Shown in pieces: positions 7,684 through 20,590 of a stretch of DNA of 64,000 bases; the first letter of the stretch is position 1; every line of letters starts with the position of its first letter. Source of the stretch: Glo-17 sp964637835 (GTDB taxonomy: Bacteria; Krumholzibacteriota; Krumholzibacteriia; LZORAL124-64-63). A program made the translations under genes and the position numbers. The notes under the pieces were generated by a model that was given only the letters and a program-made list of their open reading frames with translations, did not search any database and had not been told where the DNA came from. Location: NCBI GenBank assembly GCA_964637835.1, contig CAZWYF010000012.1, positions 1 to 64,000 of the forward strand, in the 5' to 3' direction.

Positions 7684-8418
7684 ATGCATCGCACGCTCGT
7701 CGGAACGCTCTGCATCATCACGTTGCTCATGGGATCGTTCGCCGTCACGCAGGCCCAGGAGACCGGACTGGTCGGCCGGGGCTTCAAGGCCGGCGTGGCC
7801 CTGAGCAAGTTCACCGGCGACGACGTGGACATGCCCGACCCCTTCGGCGACGGCGGCGACCTCACCGCGCCCGACCACCGGCTCGCCTTCGCCGCCGGGG
7901 GCTACCTCACCTACGCCTTTTCGCCCAGCCTCGCCTTCCAGCCCGAGGCCCTCTTCGTGAGCAAGGGGGCGAAGTACGAGGGCTCCGGTCAGGTGGAGGT
8001 GGAGGACTTCGGTCTGGTGAACGTGGACTGGGAGCAGACGCTGAAGCTCACCTACCTCGAGGTCCCCCTCCTGCTGCGGATCTCTCCCGCCCCCGCGGCC
8101 TCGACGCGGCCGTACTTCCTGGTCGGCCCCACCGTGGCGTTCGAGCTGAGCGCGAAGATGGCCGTGGACGTCACGGCGTCGGCCCAGGGCCAGACCGACA
8201 CCCAGGAGGAGGAGGACGACCTCGACGGCGTCAAGAGCCTGGACCTCGGGGCCGCCGTGGGGGCGGGCCTGGACATCGCCGCCGGCAAGGTCACGCGGAT
8301 CACGCTGGAGGCGCGCTACACCCTGGGGTTGACCTCCATCGATGATGCCGAGGGCGCCGACGACGGCGTCGACGTCAAGAACGCGACCCTCATGGTCATG
8401 GCGGGGATCGGGTTCTAG
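7684..8418 (+). CDS. outer-membrane beta-barrel protein, PorT-like family
   Basis: This 244-residue protein has a signal peptide (about residues 1-24, cut near TQAQ) and then the pattern of PorT-like outer membrane proteins: a GFKAGVALSKFTG opening strand, alternating polar/apolar strands such as LAFQPEALFVSKGAKYEG and TYLEVPLLLRISP, PYFLVGPTVAFEL, and an aromatic C-terminal residue (MVMAGIGF). Such eight-stranded barrels are common in Bacteroidota and relatives; most have no assigned role. An acidic loop (QEEEDDLDG) near residue 178 is probably extracellular. The start codon is the only Met that gives a complete signal peptide. Confidence 0.8.
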   Translation: MHRTLVGTLCIITLLMGSFAVTQAQETGLVGRGFKAGVALSKFTGDDVDMPDPFGDGGDLTAPDHRLAFAAGGYLTYAFSPSLAFQPEALFVSKGAKYEGSGQVEVEDFGLVNVDWEQTLKLTYLEVPLLLRISPAPAASTRPYFLVGPTVAFELSAKMAVDVTASAQGQTDTQEEEDDLDGVKSLDLGAAVGAGLDIAAGKVTRITLEARYTLGLTSIDDAEGADDGVDVKNATLMVMAGIGF

Positions 8419-8439
8419 CGGCCTGGGGCGCCGCGCCCG

Positions 8440-8730
8440 CTACTCGGCCAGGGCCGCGAGCCGGCTCCGGGCGGCCGCATGCCCTGGCTCCGGGTGATGG
8501 CGCAGCATGGATCGATCGAACTGTGGCACGGTGAAGGCCGCGTATCCATACCCGGGCGTGTACAGCAACCCCTTGTCGATCAGCCGTGACCGGATGGGGC
8601 CGACCTGATCGACGGCGCCAGATTCGTATTCGACGCCCAGTTCCCGGGCTGGGCGAACCAGGGCATCCCTGGCGTCGGTCTCCTGATCCAGCCGATCGAT
8701 GATCGGGAATCGGAACAGCCTCTCGCTGCA
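8440..8730 (-). pseudogene. remnant of an AAA+ ATPase (ATP-binding protein) gene with an internal deletion
   Basis: No complete ORF exists here, but the minus strand encodes about 96 in-frame residues ending at the TAG at 8440. The N-terminal part (ERLFRFPIIDRLDQETDARD then ALVRPARELGVEYESGA) and the C-terminal part (GPIRSRLIDKGLLYTPGYGY then AAFTVPQFDRSMLRHHPE) match two separate blocks near the end of a widespread family of stand-alone bacterial AAA+ ATPases. In intact members those blocks are about 70 or more residues apart. Here they are joined directly after GAVDQ. The Walker A/B half is absent: upstream of 8730 the sequence turns into short CGATCCGGGCG-type repeats. I read this as a decayed gene; an assembly collapse is the alternative. 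Confidence 0.75.
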
Positions 8731-9142
8731 GGATGTCGTACGCCTCGATCCGGGCGACTCGATCCGTACGTCTCGATCCGGGCGCCTCGACCCACGAGTG
8801 CCGGGGGCCTGGTCACGGCCCCGGGGGCATCGGGGTTCTTCCGGGGATCCATCCGGACTCCTTTGACAGGATAGACGAAGTTTAACGTGATGGTTTATCC
8901 TCGCCTACCCGGATCAGCCCGGAGGATCGGTCACCGCCTCCGGGTCGGGGTCGCGGTCGATCGGACCGGCGAGGTCATCCGGTGCGGGCGACGGGTGGCC
9001 GGATATCCCTCACCTCCGGTGTGCGGAATTCCGGATTCGTGTTAAACCTATGGCGTTAGAACGCGACGATCGGCGGCGACGAGCCGCCGATCGTGTCCCC
9101 GCGCCACCTGCGGCTCCGCCCCGGATCGAGGGCAGGACGGAC
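8731..9142. other. non-coding region upstream of sucA
   Basis: This holds short CGATCCG-type repeats (8740-8800), an AT-richer patch (8870-8905, containing TTTAACGTGATGGTTTATCC) and the probable sucA promoter/leader. The stretch 9030-9065 (AATTCCGGATTCGTGTTAAACC) is the likeliest promoter area, but I cannot assign boxes firmly. Confidence 0.4.
9066..9094 (+). promoter_or_regulatory. 12-bp perfect inverted repeat in the sucA leader
   Basis: ACGATCGGCGGC (9066-9077) and GCCGCCGATCGT (9083-9094) are perfect reverse complements separated by GACGA. It lies 48 bases upstream of the chosen sucA start and has no following T-run. It may be an mRNA stem-loop or an operator for a dimeric regulator. Confidence 0.6.
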
Positions 9143-11917
<2,775 letters not shown>

Positions 11918-11996
11918 CGTGCGAACTTGAACTTTTTGGTCTTGTTTATGGGTCGAAGGGGGTCGCGTGCCTGGTGTGCCTCCTTCATTCCGGGGC

Positions 11997-12034
11997 GCCG
12001 GGGTCCGCTCGCCAGAGTGGACCCCGGCTTTATT
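11997..12034 (+). terminator. Rho-independent terminator between sucA and sucB
   Basis: GCCGGGGTCC (11997-12006) and GGACCCCGGC (12019-12028) form a perfect 10-bp stem with a 12-base loop, followed by TTTATT. It lies in the 170-base gap between sucA and sucB, so it may cause partial termination and set E1:E2 ratios, or sucB may have its own promoter. Confidence 0.8.
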
Positions 12035-12087
12035 CTGCCTGCTAGCGGCCCCCGGGGCCGCGGCGGGACAACGGAGGAACGGGCGAC

Positions 12088-13542
12088 ATGATCGAGGTGC
12101 GGGTCCCGGAACTGGGCGAGTCCATCAGCGAGGTGCAGGTGGCCGACTGGCTACGCGCCGAGGGCGACATGGTGGCGGTGGACGACCCCATCGCGGAGAT
12201 CGACTCGGACAAGGCCACCGTGGAGCTGCCCGCCCCGGCGGCGGGCAAGCTGGTGGAGATCAAGGTCGCGGCCGGCGAATTCTGCAAGGTGGGCGACCTG
12301 GTGGCGCTCATCGACGAGACCGCGGCCGGTGACGGGGGCGGCGAGGCGGCCGGGAAGGCCGAGGCCAGCGGCGCCACCGAGGCCGCCGATCAGGCCGGGT
12401 CGCCGGACGCAGAGCGCGCGACGCCCGCAGCGGACGCCGGCCCCGAGCCCGGCACCGCGACCGAGCGCCCCGCCGGCGACGACACCGCCGGCGGCGAGGG
12501 CCCCGTCATGCCCGCCGCCCAGCGCATCCTCGACCAGGCCGGCATCGACCCGGGCCAGGTGCGCGGCACCGGCCCCGGCGGCCGCGTGCTCAAGGAGGAC
12601 GCCCAGCGCGCCGTGGCCGCACGCCGGGACGACACCGCCCGCCAGGCGCCAGCCCAGAAGGCCGACCGGCCCGCCGGCGGCGGCGGCGCGTCCGCGNNNN
12701 NNNNNNNNNNNNNNNNNNNNNNNNNNNNNNNNNNNNNNNNNNNNNNNNNNNNNNNNNNNNNNNNNNNNNNNNNNNNNNNNNNNNNNNNNNNNNNNNCCGC
12801 GGCGGCCCCACGCCATGCCCCCACCCCTCCACCCACGGGATCGCGCGAGGAGCGCCGGCGCCCCATGAGCCCCATCCGCCGCCGCATCGCCGAGCGGCTG
12901 GTGGGCGCGCAGCACCAGGCCGCCCTGCTGACCACCTTCAACGAGATCGACATGACCGCGGTCAAGGAGATGCGCGCCCGGCACCAGGACGCCTTCGTGG
13001 CCCGCTACGGCGTCAAGCTGGGCTTCATGAGCTTCTTCACCCGGGCGGTGATCGAGGGCCTGCGCGTGGTGCCCCAGCTGAACAGCGAGATCCGCGGCCA
13101 GGACATCGTCGAGCGCGACTTCCACGACATCGGCATCGCCATCGGCAGCGGCAAGGGCCTGGTGGTCCCGGTGATCCGCAACGCCGAGATGCTGGGCTTC
13201 GGCGGCCTGGAGCAGGCCATCGCCGACTTCGCCGAGCGCGCCCAGAACAAGAAGCTGGACCTCTCCGAGCTCGAGGGCGGCACCTTCACCATCAGCAACG
13301 GCGGCGTCTACGGCTCGCTGCTGTCGACCCCCATCGTCAACCCGCCCCAGAGCGGGGTGCTGGGCCTGCATGCCATCCAGGACCGGCCGGTGGTGCGCGA
13401 CGGCGAGATCGTGGTCCGCCCCATGATGTACGTGGCCCTGACCTACGACCACCGCCTGGTGGACGGCCGCGAGGGCGTCACGTTCCTCAAGCACGTCAAG
13501 GAGTGCATCGAGGCGCCCGAGCGGCTCATGCTGGAGATCTGA
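12088..13542 (+). CDS. sucB: dihydrolipoamide succinyltransferase (E2) of the 2-oxoglutarate dehydrogenase complex
   Basis: E2 carries the succinyl group on a lipoyl arm and transfers it to CoA. One lipoyl domain covers residues 1-76, with the lipoylated Lys in EIDSDKATVE at residue 42. An Ala/Pro/Glu-rich linker leads to a peripheral E1/E3-binding domain (MPAAQRILDQAGIDPGQVRG, about residues 140-176). A second linker contains the 100-N gap. The catalytic domain begins at MSPIRRRIAERLVGAQHQ, and its catalytic His lies in TYDHRLVDGREG near residue 453. GGAGG lies upstream of the ATG. The two sides of the gap share a frame only if its true length is 1 modulo 3, so the protein length (484 as written) is provisional. 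Confidence 0.93.
   Translation: MIEVRVPELGESISEVQVADWLRAEGDMVAVDDPIAEIDSDKATVELPAPAAGKLVEIKVAAGEFCKVGDLVALIDETAAGDGGGEAAGKAEASGATEAADQAGSPDAERATPAADAGPEPGTATERPAGDDTAGGEGPVMPAAQRILDQAGIDPGQVRGTGPGGRVLKEDAQRAVAARRDDTARQAPAQKADRPAGGGGASAXXXXXXXXXXXXXXXXXXXXXXXXXXXXXXXXXXAAAPRHAPTPPPTGSREERRRPMSPIRRRIAERLVGAQHQAALLTTFNEIDMTAVKEMRARHQDAFVARYGVKLGFMSFFTRAVIEGLRVVPQLNSEIRGQDIVERDFHDIGIAIGSGKGLVVPVIRNAEMLGFGGLEQAIADFAERAQNKKLDLSELEGGTFTISNGGVYGSLLSTPIVNPPQSGVLGLHAIQDRPVVRDGEIVVRPMMYVALTYDHRLVDGREGVTFLKHVKECIEAPERLMLEI
12697..12796. other. assembly gap (100 N) inside sucB
   Basis: Exactly 100 N within the GC-rich Ala/Pro/Gly linker of E2. The missing piece is probably more linker, so the enzyme is most likely intact. 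Confidence 0.99.
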
Positions 13543-13612
13543 GCGGAGACCCTCCCCGGACGCGCGGGACGGCGAGGTCGTCCCGCCGTCCCAGCCCCGA
13601 AAGCGACATCCC

Positions 13613-15004
<1,392 letters not shown>

Positions 15005-15073
15005 CGAGGCCGCCCCGAGGGACGCAGGCACCGAGCTCGACGCGGCCGCGCGTGGCCGGCCGCTCGGCCGGTC

Positions 15074-17029
15074 TCAGCGGTCGAGTCCGTAAAACTCCCG
15101 TAGCCGCTCGCTCTCGGCGATCACCTGATCGTCGGTGCCGGCGCCATCGTAGGCCACCGCCTCGGCCACCCAGACCGTGGCCAGGTCCGGCTGCCCGTTG
15201 CCGAACCAGCGCGCGGTGAGCGTGGCGCCGGGGAAGGCCTGCAGGGCCCGGTTGTCGTTGGGGTCGGCGTCCAGCAGCTGCCCGTCCACGAACACGCTCA
15301 TGCCCGTCTCCAGGCTGAACCGGAACGCGTAGACGCGGAAGTCGGCCGAGGCCTCGTGGGGGAACTCCACGCGGTCCGGCTGGTGCGAGAACACCATCAC
15401 CCCCCGGCGTGAGTAGCCCACGAGCAGGTTGCGCAGGATGCCGTCGTCGCTGCCGTGGATGAAGTAGCTGACCTCGTTGAAGCCGCCGCGGGAGCGGTCG
15501 CCCTCGGGCGTGGTGTAGACCAGGCGGATGCTCTCGGGCTGCGCGCAGACCACGAAGATGGTGTAGCTGCGCCCCACCATGCTGATGCCGTTGAAGCCCA
15601 GCTCGCTGTGCAGGGTGCCCTGTGGCAGGGGCAGCTGGTAGAACTCGAGCACCGGCTGGCCCGGCAGCAGGTCGCGCCGCAGGAACGGACGCCGGGTATC
15701 CGGACGGGCGGTGCCGCCGGTGCCATCGAGATCCGGCAGCGAGATCACCTCGTCCTGGACGAACTGCTCGGTGCCGCCGTCGTAGTAGTAGCGGCCCAGG
15801 GTGTTGCTGCGCAGATCGCCGGCGCGGCGCTCGACGCGGGCGTCCGCGGCGGCCAGGCGCCAGAGCACCTGGGAGAAGACGTCCGCGGCCGGCTCGCAGG
15901 TCGCGTAGGGGAACTCCGTCTCCAGGGGCACGGTCAGGGGACCGCCGTTGCGCAGCGCCGCGATGCTGGCCGTCACCGCGGGCAGGGCGGCGGGGTCGTC
16001 GCTGCCCGCCGACAGCAGCTGGCCCAGTTCCGCGGGGCCGGCCAGGGCCGCCGCCTCCACGGCGTCGGCGTCGGCGCCCACGGCGAAGGCCCGGAACTCC
16101 ACCTCCGGCAGGTCCCAGACCGAAGGCGCCCCGGGATCTGGCTGCTCGCCTGCCGCCAGGGGTGGGAAGCTGGCGGCCGCGGCCGCCGCCACCTCGCCGA
16201 ACACCGCGTCCGCCTCGATGGTCAGCAGGATCACCTGACCGTACGTGACGCTGTCCAGCCAGACGGACGGATTGCCCTCGGCCATCTGGTCGGCCAGGTC
16301 CTCCCCCGTCACCGTGGACGCGAAGGCGCCGGCGATGGTGCCGGGATAGGGCGCCTCCACGGTGTGGTGCGGGCGCAGCAGGCGCACGAGCACCCGCCCG
16401 TGCGGGCCGGCCCGCGGGGCGAGGCGCTGGTCGGCCGCGACGGGCAGACCCGCCGGCGCCACGCCCGCCGACAGCGCGAGGTGGCCCTGGTCATGGACGG
16501 CGTCCACCGAGACCTGCCAGGCGGGCGGCGGCACCGGCCCCAGGCGCGACAGGGCCTCCAGGCGCCAGGCCGCGACGGTGTCGGGATCCAGCACCGAGAT
16601 CGCGTCGGCATGCTCGCCGCCGCCGGCCGCGGTGAGGCGGACCAGCCCGCCGGCGCGGTCGGCCAGGACCGGGTCGGGCGTGAGCCGATGCAGGGTGGCC
16701 CATTGCAGGATGGCGCCGGGCCAGTGACGCTGCGGGGCGGCGGCCAGCAGGGTCAACACCGGCGCCGTGACCACCTCGCGGCCCACGAACTCGGTGCAGG
16801 CGAGGGCCTCGGGGTCGGCCACGGAGTCGAACCGGGTGACGGCGTAGCCGGACGAGTCCGGCAGGACCACCGGGAACCAGCCAGTGGACTCCACCACCTC
16901 GCGAATCGTGGGCGGCTCGGGAGGCGGTGGCGGCTGCGTGGTGCTGTCGCTGCCGCAGGCCGCGAGCCAGAGCGGCATGGCGCCGAGCAGCAGGCCGAGC
17001 ACCGGAAGGGAGCGGCGGTGAGCGGTCAT
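15074..17029 (-). CDS. large lipoprotein with C-terminal LamG/concanavalin-like domain
   Basis: This 651-residue protein starts with a lipoprotein signal: a hydrophobic stretch, then LAAC (lipobox) and a Ser/Thr/Pro-rich linker (GSDSTTQPPPPPEPP). The middle is unrecognised. The C-terminal 200 or so residues (ADFRVYAFRFSLETGMSVFVDGQLLD and the following GATLTARWFGNGQ) look like a LamG/concanavalin A-like jelly roll that measures displaced sugar or surface ligands. The ATG at 17029 has GGAGG upstream and fits the signal peptide; the upstream in-frame start would add 41 residues ahead of it. It is convergent with lpdA. Probably anchored in the outer membrane or facing the periplasm. Substrate unknown. 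Confidence 0.7.
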   Translation of the reverse strand: MTAHRRSLPVLGLLLGAMPLWLAACGSDSTTQPPPPPEPPTIREVVESTGWFPVVLPDSSGYAVTRFDSVADPEALACTEFVGREVVTAPVLTLLAAAPQRHWPGAILQWATLHRLTPDPVLADRAGGLVRLTAAGGGEHADAISVLDPDTVAAWRLEALSRLGPVPPPAWQVSVDAVHDQGHLALSAGVAPAGLPVAADQRLAPRAGPHGRVLVRLLRPHHTVEAPYPGTIAGAFASTVTGEDLADQMAEGNPSVWLDSVTYGQVILLTIEADAVFGEVAAAAAASFPPLAAGEQPDPGAPSVWDLPEVEFRAFAVGADADAVEAAALAGPAELGQLLSAGSDDPAALPAVTASIAALRNGGPLTVPLETEFPYATCEPAADVFSQVLWRLAAADARVERRAGDLRSNTLGRYYYDGGTEQFVQDEVISLPDLDGTGGTARPDTRRPFLRRDLLPGQPVLEFYQLPLPQGTLHSELGFNGISMVGRSYTIFVVCAQPESIRLVYTTPEGDRSRGGFNEVSYFIHGSDDGILRNLLVGYSRRGVMVFSHQPDRVEFPHEASADFRVYAFRFSLETGMSVFVDGQLLDADPNDNRALQAFPGATLTARWFGNGQPDLATVWVAEAVAYDGAGTDDQVIAESERLREFYGLDR

Positions 17030-17138
17030 GTCCGGCCTCCGGGATGGGGCGTCCGGCCCCTGGGGTGCGGATCGATCCAGCGACAAGTTACGGAATCCAG
17101 AGGGATGGTGGCCAGTGGCCCGGGACAGGCCGGCGGCC

Positions 17139-17223
17139 GGGCACGCCGTCACCGGGGACCGGGCACGCCGTCACCGGGGACCGGGCACGCCCTCACCGGG
17201 GACCGGGCACGCCCTCATCGGGG
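17139..17223. repeat. 22-bp tandem repeat, four units
   Basis: Units start at 17139, 17161, 17183 and 17205 (consensus GGGCACGCCGTCACCGGGGA plus CC; the last unit is shortened). They lie in the divergent spacer between the lipoprotein and the RidA-family gene, where promoters would be expected. Confidence 0.92.
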
Positions 17224-17321
17224 TCTTTGCCCCCGCCACCGGACGCGACTATCCTGCCAGGGAACCACCGTTCCCGCCGGCGCCCCGCGTCCCGGCCTCA
17301 CCGCCGCGAAAGGCCATCACC

Positions 17322-17705
17322 ATGAAGCGCCAGGTCATCGAGACCCTCAAGGCTCCCGGGCCGCCGGCCCCGGCCAGCCAGGCCATCCGCCATGGCGAGC
17401 TGATCTTCGTGAGTCTGCAGACCGGCATGGACCCCGCCGGCGGCGAGCCCGCCGGTCAGGATGCCGCCTCCCAGGCTCATCGCGCCCTCTGCAACCTGCA
17501 GGCGATCCTCGAGGCCGCCAGCAGCAGCCTCGCCGGGGCGCTGCGCGTGACCGTCTTCCTCACCGACATGGCCGACTTCGCCACCGTCAACGAGGAGTAC
17601 GAGCACTTCTTCCCCGCCGACCCGCCGGCCCGCACCACCGTGGCGGTCGGCGGGCTTCCCGAGGGAGCGCTGGTGGGCGTCGAGGCCGTCGCGCACGTCC
17701 ACTGA
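17322..17705 (+). CDS. RidA/YjgF/UK114 family protein
   Basis: A 127-residue protein of the RidA family, which hydrolyses reactive enamine/imine intermediates released by PLP enzymes, or (in other subfamilies) acts in specific catabolic pathways. Family features visible are GELIFVSLQTGMDP near residue 25, the central NLQAILEAASSSLAGALRVT helix-strand, and the conserved Arg in ARTTVAVGGLPEGALVGVEA, which binds the carboxylate of the substrate. Trimeric and cytoplasmic in known members. AAAGG lies about 8 bases before the start. The gene stands alone. Its last codons and stop form the first unit of a 16-bp array. Confidence 0.9.
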   Translation: MKRQVIETLKAPGPPAPASQAIRHGELIFVSLQTGMDPAGGEPAGQDAASQAHRALCNLQAILEAASSSLAGALRVTVFLTDMADFATVNEEYEHFFPADPPARTTVAVGGLPEGALVGVEAVAHVH

Positions 17706-17740
17706 GTCGCACGTCCACTGAGTCGCACGTCCACTGAGTC
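17693..17740. repeat. three perfect 16-bp units that include the RidA stop codon
   Basis: GCACGTCCACTGAGTC occurs at 17693-17708, 17709-17724 and 17725-17740 without a mismatch. The first copy encodes the end of the protein and its TGA (17703-17705). Confidence 0.97.
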
Positions 17741-17753
17741 ACCGGGGCGCCAC

Positions 17754-18759
17754 TCAGAACCGCCACTGGAGGCCCAGCACCGACCCCTCCGGGGAGGCGG
17801 CCACCGTCGGCTGCGGTCCGCCATGGCGCTCGTGCAACCCCACCACGGTGCGCGCCACGGCGGTGCCGAAGGCAGCCGAGACGATCACGTCGCTCATCCA
17901 GTGGGCGCGGCTCTCCACGCGCTGGACCCCCACGGCCGTGGCCACGGTGTAGGCGCCCACGGTGAACCAGGTGCGGTTCGCGTGGTGGGAGAACACGGTG
18001 GCGAGCTGGAAGATGTTGATGGAGTGCCCGCTGGGAAAACTGGTGGCGTCCTCGCTGCCCCATGACTGCGGCCCCCGGCCGGTGTACGGACGGTCGCGGC
18101 CGGCCAGGCTCTGGGCCAGGTTCTTGCCCAGGCCGGCGATGAAGTGCGACTCGAGGATCTCGGCGAAGATCCGCGTCACCCGGTCCTGCCCCGCCACCCA
18201 GCCCACCGCCAGGCCGCCGAAATAATACGCGTTCATGTTGCCCATGTGCCCCACCGGCTCGACGAACGATCCCAGCTCGTGGAACCACCGCACGGCGTCC
18301 ACGTCACGCGAGTCGCGCACGGCGTCGAGGATGGCCTGGTCGTTCTGGTAGGCCGCCCAGCTCAGCCCCAGCACGCCCGCCCAGAGCAGCGCCTGGCGCG
18401 TGGTGACGCGGCTGGGCGCGGTGGCGACGTAGGTGAAGTCGTAGGCCGCGGCGTGCAGGGCGTAGCCGACGTCACGCAGGGGTCCGCGGGGATCGGGCGC
18501 GCGGTCGGGCGGCGCGAGCGGGCCGAAGCGGGGCAGCGCGCTGGTGGCGCTGGNNNNNNNNNNNNNNNNNNNNNNNNNNNNNNNNNNNNNNNNNNNNNNN
18601 NNNNNNNNNNNNNNNNNNNNNNNNNNNNNNNNNNNNNNNNNNNNNNNNNNNNNTGGCGGCGCTGGCGGCGTCCGGCGACACGAGCAGGAGAACGGCCACC
18701 ACGCCGACGAGGAGCGACGGTGCGACGGTCGGGATCGGGGCGGACGAACTCGGCCTCAC
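17754..18759 (-). CDS. PAP2-superfamily phosphatase, exported, interrupted by an assembly gap
   Basis: The minus strand encodes a type 2 phosphatidic acid phosphatase-like protein. It has the PAP2 signatures AGRDRPYTG (end of motif 1), SFPSGHS (motif 2) and SRAHWMSDV (motif 3, with the catalytic His). Reading upstream in frame gives PSRVTTRQALLWAGVLGLSW up to the gap at 18553. Beyond the gap a second frame gives a signal peptide (PSLLVGVVAVLLLVSPDAASA). GTG at 18759 is the likely start, with GGAAGGGG 9 bases upstream. With the gap written as 100 N the two parts are out of frame, but the gap length is arbitrary, so I treat this as one gene. It may dephosphorylate lipid or isoprenoid phosphates at the periplasmic face. 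Confidence 0.82.
18554..18653. other. assembly gap (100 N) inside the PAP2 gene
   Basis: Exactly 100 N flanked on both sides by GGCGCTGG-type low-complexity sequence (Ala/Ser codons just after the signal peptide). Confidence 0.99.
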
Positions 18760-18908
18760 GGCGGCAGTCCCCTTCCGGCGGGCAGGCGGAAAGTGGTCGA
18801 CGACCCGTCGGCGGCCCCTCGGCCGCCAGGGCGATCGGTTCATGATAGGGTCGCGGACGGCGGAGCGAAACGCCGGAGTGCGGGGCCGCCTGACGGCTGG
18901 GTCGTCCC

Positions 18909-20437
18909 TCAGGAGGGATCCGGCAGGCCGAGCAGCGTCCGCAGCCAGCGGTGCAGGCGCGGCAGGTGCGCCGGGCCCATGGCCTCGTGGCCGGCCCCGG
19001 GCTCGGTGACGAACTCCACCGCGGCGCCGGCCGCGCGCAGGTCGGCCACCAGGTCGCGCGTGAGCACCACGCGGTCGGGGTCGACGGGATGGTGGGCGAG
19101 GACGTCGGCGATGGCCTCGGCCACGTCCTGCTGGGCGTGGTCGCGGGTCCAGCCGTTCGATGGCCCCCGGCCGCGCGGCGCCATCATGATGCAGCCGCCC
19201 GGGTCGAGGAAGCGGACGCGGGCGAGGTCGGTCTCGTCCGAGGCGCTGCCGTGCAGGTAGACCACGAGCGGGTGTCGTCGGTCGGGTGCCAGGTCGTCCG
19301 GAACGTGGACCATGCAGGGCTGCAGGGAGCCATCCAGGGCGGAGCGGTAGGCGCGGCGCTGCAGGCCGTGGCGCGCGGCCACCGGGTCGTGCCCGCGCTC
19401 GGCGGCGGCCAGGTCGTCCAGCAGGCGGGCCTGGGCGAGGCGCTCGGCTCCGGCCGGCTCGTGGGCGGGTTTGGCGGCGAGCTGGTCCGCCAGCTCCTGC
19501 GCCCGGAGCGCCAGCGGAGATGGTAGCCGCCAGGCGGCAGGCCCTCGCGATCGAGGCGCGCCTCGTGGCGGGTGAGCCCCGGGCGGAGCGGGTAGCGGAT
19601 CCGCTGGCCGGCGGCGCGATGATCCTCGCCGGTGCGTAGCGCCAGCGACAGGATCTCCTCGCCCGGTGCGGCCGCGGCCGTGACCGCCAGCACGCGGACC
19701 GCCTCCTGCGGCGCGGCATGCGCGCGGTCGAGCTGCACGAAGGTCTGCGGCGCCGCGTCGGCGGGCAGCCCGGGCGGCGCGAACACCAGGGGCGTGGTCT
19801 CGCGGGGCTGGTTCTCGGCGCCCAGGTACTGGGTGTAGGGGCGGGCCACGTGGTAGGTGAGGCCGCCGTCGTCGGCGCCCTTGCAGAGGGCGAGGTCCCG
19901 GCCCACGCCGTCGCCGAGCCAGGGGTGGCGGGGATGGACGTCGGCCCAGGGCAGCAGCAGCTCGAAGCGCACCGTGCCCCCGCCCACGGCGGTGGCCAGC
20001 AGCGTGTTCTCGCTCGGCGCGACGCCGGGCATCACCCGGGAGATCACCAGCTGCAGGCCGTCGCCGTTCTGGTAGGCGCGGTCGCGGCAATGGAGCTGGT
20101 CGCCGGCCACCTCCACGTAGGCGTAGAGGAAGCCGGTACCGTAGGCCAGGCGATAGTGGGCCGCCGGCGGGTCGATCTCGGTGCCGTCGCGCAGGACCTG
20201 GACGAAGCGCCGCACCGGCAGGACGGCGAGATGCGCATCCAGCGTGCCGTCGACGCGCGGCGGGGCGGCCAGGAAATCCACGGGGATGGCGAGGTCGCCG
20301 GCGGCGGGATCGTCCCCGGTCGCGGGGTCGTCCCCGGTCGCGGCGGCGACGGCCGGGATGCCGACGACCGTCACGCCGGCGAGCAGGATGAGCGCGGCTG
20401 CGGCCGCGAGCGAGCAGGGGCGCGAGAGGCGAAGCAT
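18909..20437 (-). pseudogene. broken exported esterase/peptidase (alpha/beta hydrolase with N-terminal beta-sandwich)
   Basis: The 5' part, starting at ATG 20437 with AGGAG 5 bases upstream, encodes a signal peptide and a DOMON/CBM9-like domain (PPRVDGTLDAHLAVLPVRRF; YQNGDGLQLVISRV). Near 19505-19525 the reading frame shifts: it runs out after LPPGGYHLRW, while the hydrolase part continues in another frame from ALRAQELADQLAA through HPLVVYLHGSASDETD to the stop at 18909. A second lesion lies near 19060: DPDRVVLT, which in this family is followed by G-x-S-x-G and about 100 residues, is joined directly to RDLVADLRAAGAAVEFVTEP and GAGHEAM. The catalytic Ser and Asp are therefore missing and only the His region remains. 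Two independent lesions make a pseudogene likelier than a sequencing error. Confidence 0.75.
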
Positions 20438-20590
20438 GGCGACTCCTGGTCCGGGGGTCCGGGGAGTTGCCGGTTGGACGTCGGCGAGGCCGCCCGGGTT
20501 GCAGGCCTGGTTCGCGGCCCGTGATCTTGCGCGGCGTGGCGCGGTCCACGAACTTCAGCGGGGGAGTTCTCACCTCGACCCGGAGCATGC

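Noticed and set aside
9050..9142. Longer start for sucA
   Set aside because: The extra 31 residues are Arg/Pro-rich, cross a perfect 12-bp stem, and are not part of the E1o N-terminus.
17754..18759. Apparent frameshift in the PAP2 phosphatase gene
   Set aside because: The two frames are separated by a 100-N placeholder of unknown true length, so no frameshift can be inferred.
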